Source: Panorpa germanica
Lineage: Eukaryota; Arthropoda; Insecta; Mecoptera; Panorpidae
Length of the DNA stretch: 64,000 bases
Direction: 5' to 3'
NCBI GenBank assembly: GCA_963678705.1
Contig: OY783217.1
Span: 4,712,001 to 4,776,000, forward strand
Shown here: positions 11,501 through 23,500 of the stretch, in pieces
Layout of the letters: every line of letters begins with the position of its first letter
Numbering within the stretch: position 1 is the stretch's first letter
The notes under the pieces: model-generated
What the model saw: the letters and a program-made list of their open reading frames with translations, nothing else
What the model was told of the DNA's origin: nothing
The model's database searches: none
Position numbers and translations under genes: made by a program

Positions 11501-14500
11501 TTCTTGTTTGTTTCTCTGGTCGACGATTTTTAGTCCTTACAAAATTTAGTTGCAACTCTATTTTAACTTTTTTTCGGCGAGATCTTTTCTTTCTCGTTTT
11601 CTCTTATTTAGTCTCAAGGGGAATACAATTTTATTTGTTATTTGGTTTTTTTTTAAGACTTCTTTTTGTTAATTATCTGGGATAGAATTAAATTTGTTTT
11701 TGGCAAATGTCGATTTTGGAAAATAAAAAATATAAAAATAAATATTGTTTTTATAAAAGAAGTCTTCACTTATTTGAAATACAAGTATATAAAAAATGAA
11801 TTCACTAAGAGTAGAAAATTTAGTTCTTATTATATAGCTTGAATTAATTGTAATATAATAATTGTGCGTTTTTTAGATTAGTTTATTATAAAGTGAGTAT
11901 ATATTTATTGAGATTATGATTTGTTTATTATCTGCTTCTTTGCTAGTCGTGTTTACTGTATCGCCGTGAATCGAAGTCCGACCCAAGCATAGCCGAGTGT
12001 TAGGCCGTCCGCACATGGGTCGACTGATTGCAAACGCGAGCCCCGACTCTGCCCGAACCAAATGAGAATACAACTGTGTTGTTAGTGAGAGTGAAAGAAT
12101 AGACACAGCACGAAGGAAACTAAACTGATTTCAAACTGGTTTTGAGCGACTATGTTTCTTGGTTGCAGGGCAATTACTTTGCATGCTATTGATGGTGACA
12201 TCATGAGCAGAGATGTGCATAAATACTTTTTAAAAGTATTTAAATACATACATACATACAAATACCTCATAATACGACACAAATAAAATCCCCCATTATG
12301 CTATTGATAAAAATTATATAGAGTCACGAAACACGGCTCGACATGCCTCGTTTTTCGTTTTCGTTGGAAACTTCGTTCGCGGCTAGTTTGCATTCAGCCG
12401 ACCCGTGTGCAGACAGAGTTCCACACACGACGAGTTCCTCTTCAAACCTCGTTGAAAATACAACTAAACAAACGGATAAAAAAGTAAACGCTTCGTATAC
12501 GCATAATTTCTTTTAAACCTAGCAGCAATAGTTTGAAAACGACTGATATAGGTAGCACAATATATCTCGGAGTGTTCCATAGATTAACTCGTTACAAATG
12601 TCAAAAACAGAAAAATATGTACGAATGTTAAATAATTTTCTACATGAGAGTAGCTCTTAATAAATTATTTGAGTTACGGCTGGTTCGTAATCTCCGTACA
12701 GGTCGACTCATAAAGAATATTGAGAGGCAGGTATTTTCATTTTAAAAATACCTTTAGTTTTATTTTCTACTGAACAATTAAATAATTTAACGTAAATGTT
12801 GCAAAGGTTTCATTAAATATATGTAAAGAAATTATATTTCTTTAGTTGGTAACACTGACCAGAGATACTACAACTACATTCTGGCCAGATGAGCTAGTAT
12901 TGTGTGTGCATTGTTGATATTTGGAGTTGACAGAACTCACTGTGCTGAATGTTAAGTTATTATAAAGTTAGATAAAAAAGCAACACATAAGTTTTATTAA
13001 AAATTTACATATACGCTATTGTTTATGAAACAAACGTAAAATATATATTACATAACTCTGTTTCTAGTTACCTATACTCTTATGTTCACTGTTGCATTTC
13101 ATATTGTGTTGTTTGCTAATATATTAAAAAATATAACAAAAATAAAATGTAAACTATAATGAAATGTTTTTCAACATTTTCAGACAATTTTAAAACTTTT
13201 CCTTCATAACATCACCACGGTCAACTTTATGAAACAAAAATCTCTACGGAATTATTCTACTGAGTTATTCCTGGGACGTGACAGTGGCGTACATTATTAA
13301 CCTTAATATACCAGATTTCATTTCAGATACAAATATTACAAAAATTAAAATTCAATATTGCAGTAAAAAATGCGCGTGAAAAATAAACTAGCAGTCTTGT
13401 AATATATTTTATTGTAGCAGCAACCTTGCATTAAGTCTAACAAAATGACTTGCATGCTAACCCAAATTTTGCCTTTATTTTGTATTTCTTTTCGATGTAA
13501 CATGGAGTGCTAGTACAAATTTATAAATCGATTGTCATTTTAGTACACTATCGCCATCTATATCTAACTATATAACCATGAAGTAATGTTTCACCTTAAG
13601 TAGAAAATACTATTAGTTTTCTGTCTAACCGTGTTATCTTTATTTTTAAATTCATATATATTTAAATCCTGTTTTTCTGCAATGGGGGTTTAGAAACGCC
13701 ACTGTATATAGTGATGCAGAGAGTACAGGGTCACCCATCCCACTCAACCACCCTAAGCTCTAGTTTAAACTCTTTGATATAGGCGTGGATTTCTGTTAAA
13801 TGTTCGCCATTAACTCTAGGATTGGTTTTAACATTTACGCTATGGTATGGTAAATTGAATTTTCGTTAAAACATGAATGAAATTACTGCAATAACTGGAT
13901 ATTTCTAACGACCCTTGTACGATATAAGGGTATAAATACCAGCTTATTGAAATAACGTTGAATGTTATCGGAAATATTTGTATTTAGTTATGGGCATTGT
14001 GTACTAACTAACGTGTTGCATTTATATACGAGTATAGTAAACATGGGATTAACAGAGATGCTTATATAGGATCTTTCAACAAGAGGTGTTATTTTAAATC
14101 GACAGAAAAACGTCATATTTACTTAAAAGGTGGTGATATTTTTATTTTAATCACATGTAATGGTACAGAATCTGTCAAGTATCATCGCAATGATGGTTGT
14201 ATGTTGGTGGTATTTAAAAAAAGGCGCGAAATTCAAAATGTAACCCTGTAGAAGATATGAATGTTATCGATTCATTAGTAAGTTTGGCTTGTAAATTCAA
14301 AATAAAATTTACCGTTCCTTTTAAAAACAAGGTTATTATATTGTAAACTTATTTCAAATATCTTTAAATCCTCAAATATCGTACTCTTCCAACTGTTTCT
14401 AATATCAGAATTTTCGTTGTCTAAATATTAAGGATTTTGAGCTATTTTGACTATTGATTGATATATTATTTAAAGATGTAAAAATAAGAATAACGTTTAG

Positions 14501-17500
14501 GTATAATTATTATTGACATCTATTTTTTTAATGGTTTTGGTTCACCTTCAAAACAAACGTGTATACCTTGTTATAATTGGCAATAGAAATTTAATAGACA
14601 ATGCATATTAAAATTATGAATCGGGTTATTCATTTTATTTTAAGAATCTGATTTTTTTTAATAGCTGGTTTAATAGATAGGTTTTAAAATATGCTTTACA
14701 AATGTTCTAAAATTTATACAATTTTTTTATCGGAGTATTATATTGTAACATTAATTTAAGAAACTTTAAATTCAAATTATTTGTTTTGCAATGTGAATTT
14801 CAAACACATTTAACTCTATTTATGAATGTGCATGTTTCTCAATAAACATAACAAAATCATTAGTTCTGTCCAGTTGTCCTGAACAAATCCACATATTACT
14901 TTACTTGTAGTTCGTTGTTGGATATTAATTAGCATTGTTCAGCTCCAGTTGTACAATGACAGGTTTCACAACAACAATGCTTCTAGCAAGCCAATTGAAT
15001 CATTCATGTGTTCTAAACAGAAACAAACGTATTCAGTATTTATTCCATTATACAGAAACAACAATTATCAGATGGACAAGCTAATTGTCCAAACTCTAAA
15101 GCGTAATTGCAATTAGAATTCAAATAAAAGCATTTACTTTGGGATTAAAAGGATTACCCGCCGCGTTACAGCTACGGGCACCGGTGAAGGAAAGAAACCG
15201 TGTCGTTTCGAGTGACACAATCTAACTAAGCCTGATTCACATTATCTGTTTTCCTCGTGTGCATTACTGGAAAATTGAATAAATTTAGTCCGACCTTGTA
15301 ACGATTCTAATTACCGGTATTTTGCAGTACTTGCTGCAGTGAATTAATCTTTACGATGTCTGAGAGAACTAGAACTTTGTTGCCAGAGGCTACAATTAAT
15401 CAATATCACGCCCGTAAACACTTGAAGCTGCGTTTACAAATTATACTTCGATAAGTATTTCTTATTTAAATACTACTTTACAACTGTAATTTAAAAATTC
15501 TTTGATATTTATATGAGGAATTTGTTAAGCCTTTTACCTAATTTTCTAGTGTTAAGGGAGAAGACTTTTGCGGGTAATTCCAAAAAAGGAAATCAAATTC
15601 GAGGGGAACATAATCATATTTAGAAGTTGCTCATAAAGGATTTAATCCTTTAATAATATTAAAAGAACGACTAAATTTAATAACTGAAAAGATTATTAAT
15701 TATCAATTAAAGACAAAAAAAATGAATGTTACACGTATCTGTCGTAAGACATAATTAATTTATAAGAGCGATCCAGTGATAAAGATCGTTAGAAACTGCA
15801 AATCATCATAAGCTTCTTAGGCAGTCCGCACATGCACGAATGATTCGCGTTTATAGTTACTTACATAAAACGATTTAAACATAAAAAAACATCTTTTTTT
15901 TGATAATATTTATCCTGCTGTATTGTATCGCCATCTATATTTCGCGAATCAAAAATGGCCAAGTATCGTTTCACCTTAAGATACTTCTTACTATTTCTTG
16001 AAAACTATTAAGATGTTGTAATCGTTGAAAAAATATTACTAAGAAGTTTTATAATTCTATTTATCCGTGACAAGGCAGATTTATTTATTTTATTAAACGT
16101 TAGTCTATTTGTGATGCTAAGTCCTATCACCCTCGTTCTTGTACTATTTTGGCAGTTTTGTGTGGTGCCTCATAAGTTTTCTTGATCATGTGAGAACATA
16201 ATTAATTCAATTTTGATAACAACTACTCCTAGAAGATGCAGGAACAGTGGATCGAATCCATCTGGTGTTCATGTTAATGTTTTAAGCAAAATATTTTTAA
16301 AAAAATTACCGATTTATATTAATTCAATAAGTTCTTCAGAACTAATTTTAAATAACAAATTGTAAATGTGTATCATCATATGTCTCCACGTGTGGGTAGG
16401 AGTATGTATTTATATCACAGCACTCTTTGATTTTTCATCATATCGGTTTTCCACTTCCACTATTTCCATTTCCACTAGTCTACCTAATATTACGTGGCAT
16501 TTCTATACGAACGAGATTTTCTGAGTGTTAATCACATATGTGCTTTCAATAAGAAGACATTATGAACTATGAAAGATGTCGTCTAGATGTTTGGGGATGA
16601 TATCATAAAAATAAGATTTAATAACATAGAGACGATACGTGATATCATGGCAGCAGTGAAGCTGGAGCTGGAGCTGGAGTTTGAAGATACTCGTAGTATA
16701 TAATGTGAGATTTCAACATCAAGTATCAACAACACAACAAACTAGAACCATCTAGTGGTTTCAAGTGGAACTAGATGGGATCTTCTAGAATGAAATATAT
16801 GATATTAAGAAAACCGTACCTAATAGGAGTATATTTTAGACGTCTGGTAGCTATTTTTGTCTGTCATACATATATTAGGCATTCACGGAATATTAAAAAT
16901 TGTTGTAAAAAAACTGAAGTAACTTTTGTAGAGTCGACATTTGCACCTGAAGAACGAAGTGATCGTCAAAAGTAGCAAGTACATGGTTTATCGATGATCT
17001 GATAATATCTGCTAAGTGCAAAATAGTTGTTCTTACCGGAGAACAAAAATAGGGTAAAGTTAATATGCATGTCTTCGGAGAAAGTGAAGTTGAATTTAGT
17101 TGTTAAATTAAAAGCAGTTAACAGAAACTCTCCACACTATATATGCAGTATTATTATGATCCTAACTGAATAAAAACCTTATATGCACAAAAAATGTGAA
17201 TGTGTATTAGGTTCCAGGTCGATATTTCCTCACAAACAATTTGGATGCGAAGCGTATAAAATTCGAATATGATATTCTAGAAGTCGACCTCCTGTAGCTA
17301 TCGACATTTCGGCGATATATAGGGTGACTTATGGACAACAGCAAAAAACAAAAGAGTATCCGTTTCGAAGGCATTTTGGATCAAAAACGAAGGCGAAAGT
17401 TTCAGAAGCAAAATTGCATCTTTAAAATACGAAAAAAAATTTCCTGAACGTATCCAAATGTATTTTCTACCTGTGGCTTAGATCGTGCTTGGAAAAATCT

Positions 17501-20500
17501 TACTAAATTTTCTTCGAAAATATGTTTGTATGGTTGTTGATAATAAAGATAATAATTAATATCAAGTAAAATATACGCCAACTTCAGCAGCGGAAATAGG
17601 CCAACGTTAAATAAATTAAAGTAAAAAAATATATGTATTTCTACTGTCAAAAATGAAAATAGTAAATGGCGATGGTGCTTAACTTACCACGCCTGTATCA
17701 CACATGCTGGCTGTAGCAACGTGAGTCAAAGATCTGCACTGATAGTCACCGTCATACATTACTCCTGGTAAGAAATCATTAACAGGGAAATCGTGGTCCG
17801 CTGGTTCATCTTCCAAACATATGCCGAAGTCAGATCTGTTAAAAATAATTACACTATCAGTCGTAGAATGTATTCGTACTCAACTTAAGCTATACAGGAA
17901 TACGAAAAGAAAAAAAATGGTGCTATCATGTTCATTTTTAATAGAATATTCAAGTTTACGATGTCTTATTTAAATAATGCAAAAATTTCACTCTTTTATG
18001 AGAAAATATACCAACTTGTTTTTTACTAAACTACTACTACAAGTAATTTGAACTGTGAATAAATTTATCTCGATTTCGAAACGGTGAATAAACTTGGAAT
18101 TTTCAAGATAATTAGGTGATTTATAACATTCTACTAATGAGGTTCACAGCACTACAACTATCATAAGAAAAATGGTACGTGTTATATAGTAGATACCAAA
18201 TAATCGTTGTATATATCGTTTATAAACGTTGTTTATCCCTTTGACTTACGTGTGTACAATATTCAAGTGAGCCAATAAGTCATATGCACTATATTAGCCC
18301 GTTTATGTCTATGTTTAACTAAAACGTCACTTTGATATCCCTATGACATCCATTACAAATACAAATTCACCTCAGAGATGCATAGACGAGATATGTAGGA
18401 CATATGTCTCTCAGAACATCAAACGAGGGGCGGTAGGGTGTTTGTGGGGAGATGGGGGGATCCGGGGATCGTGGTGGTTGTATGGAGGAGGGGGGGTTCA
18501 CCTGAATTTGACAGTAGTCTCGACGCGGCGTACCCGGCGTACCATCTAATCGGTTAATAACGGATACAAGGTACACGGTACTCGACAACTAAAATAGGGT
18601 TGACTGACAATGAAAAAGCTTTTTTGGGGTGGATTTTATGTTTAAAAGTCACATTAGGTAAATTATTGAAAAGAAAGAAAGATAGGGAACATAAAACAGT
18701 ACATTAGGCATATACGTAATATTATATTACTTTAATTGGGTTGTATTCTTAGTTTTAAATTCTATAAATTTGTTCCATATATTAACTTACTCCAGATACA
18801 TCCGTAAAAAATCTTTGCTGCAACTGGACCAGTCTCCTGTTCTCATGCTAATGTTAGCGGCCATTACATAATTAAATTTTGTACCAGAGGACATTACAGG
18901 ATCGCAGCCTGATTCATCTTTACTATCATGTAGCATTCCCAGGCTGGAATATAAATACAGCAGATCAATAATAATTTAGTTCATGCAAAAGTATTCTTTA
19001 AATAATAAGAAGAAATTCGTGAAAATTTTGCTACACACTGGGCTCGTGAATTCATATTTTAGGTGTCGTTTTTTTATTTTAATAAAACATGTATTGACTT
19101 TTAAATGGGGCGCCGACATCTTAAAAATAAGAGGAGTGACCATGTTTTTCTTAATTATCTCGAAAACTATCTCCCACAACATTTTTGTGCAGAGCTTTTT
19201 TGTAGATTTGTACATTATATCTACACTAGCTTTTACCCCCGTCGCAAGCGACGTCTGTTTTTTGTGTGCGTCCATTTTTAAACTGAAATAATAAATAAAT
19301 TCGTCCTATATTAATTTTACATATTATAACAATTAATTTTTCATTCAAACTGACAAAGGAAATATATTTTTTATATCAAAATAAAAAATATTTTCAATTC
19401 ATGCGTTATTTGACCAACTTTTTTTCAAAATTTGGGATTTTGTTTCGATTAATAAATAAGTTACCACGGTTAGCCTATATACAAAATTTCAACTTTCTAG
19501 CACAATTTTTACACTCGGAAATTACTGCCCCCCGTGCCCCCAAATAAAATTTTGAAATTTTGAATTTTTCTTTTATTAATAATACACTTAATTATTCTAG
19601 AATCTAGAATATGAACTTTCTCCAAAGTTTTCTACCGGGCCCCCGAATTTCTTCAACCCCCCCCTTTTTCAATTTTTGAATTTCTAATTTTTGCGAAATG
19701 TCAGCATAAAATACCTTAATACACATGCAAAATTTGAACTTTCTGTCTTTTACGAATTAAAAGTAATACAGCAAAAAAGGCTCACTTTTTTTCTAGTTTT
19801 TCCAAAATTACGGGTTTCCAGGAAATTCAGGGAAAATCCGGGGACGCCAAAAGTCTTACAAAAATTTTCTCTACGAAACAGGCAATTTTCAAAAACATTG
19901 ACGAAGCCGTTTTCGCGCTGCCATACAAAATTTACTACCAAACATATAAGAATATAAGATCCCTAGAGTTTACCCCCGTCGCAATGCGACGTCCTTTTGT
20001 CGTGTATGATTTGAATCCAATAAAATAATTCGTAATTACATTTCATATTTAATTCTATTTTTAAATTGAAATAATAAATAAACTCGCCACACAATATAAA
20101 TTGACTAAAAAAAATATTTTTTTTATCAAAATAAAAAATATTTTCAATTTATGCGTTATTTGACCAACTTTTTTTCAAAATTTGGGATTTTTTTTTTCGA
20201 TTCGTAAATAAGTTACCAAGATTAGCCTAGATACAAAATTTCAACTTTCTGGCACAATTTTTACTCTCGACAAATACTGCCCCCGTGCCCCCAAATAAAA
20301 TTTTGGAATTTTGAATTTTTTTTTATTAATAATATACATAATTATTCTAGAATCCAGAATATGAACTTTCTCGAAAGTTCCCTACCGGGCCCCCGAATTT
20401 CTTCAACCCCCCCTTTTTCACTTTTTGAATTTCTAATTTTTGAGAAATGTCAGAATTGAATACCTTAATACACATTCAAAATTTCAACTTTCTATCTTTT

Positions 20501-23500
20501 ACGAATTAAAAGTAATACAGCAAAAAAGGGTTCACTTTTTTTCCAGTTTTTCCAAAATTACGGGTTTCCAGGAAATTCAGGGAAAAATCCGAGGACGCCA
20601 AAAGTCTTAGAATTTTTTTCTCTACGAAATAGGAAATTTTTAAAAACTTCCCTGGAGCCGTTTTCGCGCTGCCATACAAAATTCAGTACCAAACATATAA
20701 GATCATAAGAATATAAGAATATAAGAATATAAGAATATAAGAAAATAAACATACAGTTGGAACATTATAATATAGGATCATTATATTGTGTATTAGTTCC
20801 ATCTCGTTCTAAACTGTGTACTCTATATTTAGTCGTTTGATAATTCATTTAAACCCGATACTTCTTCATTTAGATTTAATTTTCCATTTCAACTTATTTG
20901 ATTGAATTAAATGCATATGAAACAGCTGGCTACAAATTGCTACATCTCGTCATGTCAGTTAATATGTCAATAGACTACTCGAAAATTAATTAAATTTACA
21001 GAATTGATAATCAAATATACGTATAATGAAATACTCACGAGTGTCCAAGCTGGTGTGCTATAACGAAGCCGACTTTCAGGCCGTTATCCTCTGCGATGAT
21101 GCAGGACATATCGGGGTCACACATTCCCGCGAGTTTCGACAGACCCAGGAGTCCACACTGACCGGGACTTGAACATATGTCGATCCTTTGTTAACAACGG
21201 ATGAGAGTTAATAATGCAAAACGTTAAACGTGGTAACTGGTAACGTAACGGGTTTTGTTCCATGTTGGACATAGGATGTACGACAGTCTGGACTACACTA
21301 CACTCTATCTGCACGACTGCACGAGGAAGTTAAATATAAATCATTGTAAAAATTCGTGTTTATCCAAAGATAAAGTGTAACATGTATCTACTGCACCAAT
21401 TTTGCTTAAAAATGTTTCCTACGAATGAATAATGAATATTTACTACACCTTGTTAAAAAAATGGCAATGTCATGATGGTTCGGATGAGAATCATCACCTG
21501 GATTTATTTTCCTCTGCCACAAACAAAACGCTTCAAGGGTAGCGTTTGCATCTGTATTAGACACTTTATTCATCTGAAATATAATTCGTAAAATCCTATA
21601 AAATTCATATCAATTAACAAACTGATATAAAATCACCTCGTGTTCTTCTTCATCTAATCGTATAATTCTAACAATGACCACATTTATTGATTGACCAATA
21701 CTAGCATCGTGGAAGACATTATTTGCCTGAAATAATTAAGTATAAGCACCAATAGAAGTTCAGTTTTATTGCAAGAAATATTGGAAGGTTCACCATGTTG
21801 AAAACAGTGATGGCGTAATTTTCCACGTCCATTTCAGCATGAAAATCAATTAGCGGCTTATCGAGAACTAGAAGTGTTTCTATATATAATTGTTGGTTTG
21901 TTTCATGGGCATAACCTGTGGGATTAGAATCTTCCCGTTTTTGTCTTACAAGACGAGACGATATTATATGCGCCAATGAATCTAAAAGAATAAAAGTGCT
22001 CTTAAAATGTCAGCAATGGTGGTTTATTTATTGGAATATCACTTTTTGATTACGAAAATAATTTTACCAGCAGTATCACATAGTCTAGAATTCTTGTTCA
22101 AATCGCTTTCATAAACCAAGTGCGGTAGATGATCGTAATCAGGGCTGTCTTTATCAATTGGTTCTATAACGAATAGTCCCTGTTTCGTTTTGATGTATCC
22201 AGCCTAAGGAGAATCGACACCATATTTAATTACTGCCGAGTTTCTTTCAAAATATTTGCATCTCAATTTACCAATCCGTAGCAAGTAGAAATTGCAACAC
22301 TTGAAGAAGGATCATCGCGAACTCTACCCTTGAAATGGCATTGATTGTCGTTCAATCTTTGAAACGTAGTTGGTTTACCTTTACTGATTGTTTCAACAAC
22401 AGCTCCAGGTGATACCGAAGCAAAATTGGGATACAATTCAACATGATAATTTTGGCCCTACAACAAAATTTTAAAAGATATTTAATTGCAAACCACCGTG
22501 GTTATTTCTTGAATGACACAACATACTTTTATGGGTATTAGAAAGTGAATTCTATCTTCTGGAGCCACGCTGTCGATGTTCTTGGAGGTATAATCAGATC
22601 GTTTGACTCGATGAGGAGTTTGACTGGGAATGACCTCTCCTGTGTGAGTTATTCTTTGAGGCACGATTAGTTCGTAGTCTAAGAGTTCAGTACTGCGACT
22701 ATAGCGACCTGTTGGATTTAATTACATCAATCTATCAATCTACATAAAGACTAGTATAGTCCCCCGAAGTGTACTTTAACCCACTTTACGCCAAACGTTC
22801 AATTTTTGCACACTCCAGAAATTTGAAGCGGACTTGGTTAAATTAATGCTGCATTTAAGTTGTCCATTCAATTTACCACACACAAAGAAAATACAAGCTA
22901 TAATAAACTCGCTATAATATTCTAGATACACCAGAATAAATTTAAATAATAAAATCGTATGGAGATATTTAAGAATCAGAAATATATCTATTGTTGAAGT
23001 TACACATTACCAAGATTCTTCCATTTATTTTATTACAACTGGAACACTGGCTGAGAATGGATGAGTCTTTATTATGCTTTAGAATGGTGCATTTCTTATG
23101 TAACTAGGACACTAACTTTTCAGTAAGATCAATGTTCACTGCATCAATTCGTATAATCCATCATTTTACTTTTATACTTTTGACCTTTACTTGTAAACTT
23201 TTGTAACACATGTGAGTGAATAGTCCAGTCGAACATCGAAGAAGATAAGATGAACGTATTAAGTTCAGAGAAATATACTAACAACCCGAAAAGCACAAAC
23301 TATCCTAGTCTTAATAATTCTACTTATTTACTTATCTTAATAATTTACTTGAAGAAAACCTTGTAATATTTAATCTAAAATGGTCTTATTTTATTATTTT
23401 ATATCTGTAATAAAACACTTTAATAAATGAAGAATATTTCTTAAGATTTTATATTTTTTGAAACGGTTCTTAATAAGTTTTATAAGTATGCCAGTGCATA

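Larger units (their letters stand above)
7903..17687 (-). other. 9.8-kb ADAMTS intron 10
   Basis: No coding exon of the minus-strand gene lies here. It holds a possible plus-strand promoter and first exon (about 9630-10089), a transposon-like inverted repeat (12007-12414), a pair of related repeats (13545-13620, 15920-15995), one arm of a dispersed repeat (14072-14155) and a GC-richer island near 15158-15220. The rest is AT-rich with no structure I can name. Confidence 0.6.

Noticed and set aside
11401..11685. 94-codon plus-strand ORF rich in Phe and Leu
   Set aside because: It is a T-rich low-complexity stretch with no homology I recognise and no splice context.
18976..19291. Overlapping ORFs of about 100 codons on both strands
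   Set aside because: They run into the Helitron end and have no splice partner or recognisable domain.
19691..19957. 88-codon ORF in the Helitron
   Set aside because: It covers non-coding Helitron unit sequence, and the equivalent stretch of the sister unit is not open.
20700..20745. CRISPR-like or satellite array of ATAAGAATAT units
   Set aside because: It is a short simple tandem without spacers at the 5' end of a Helitron.
21117..21314. 65-codon minus-strand ORF
   Set aside because: It is out of frame with the protease exon it overlaps; the correct frame gives the zinc-motif exon.
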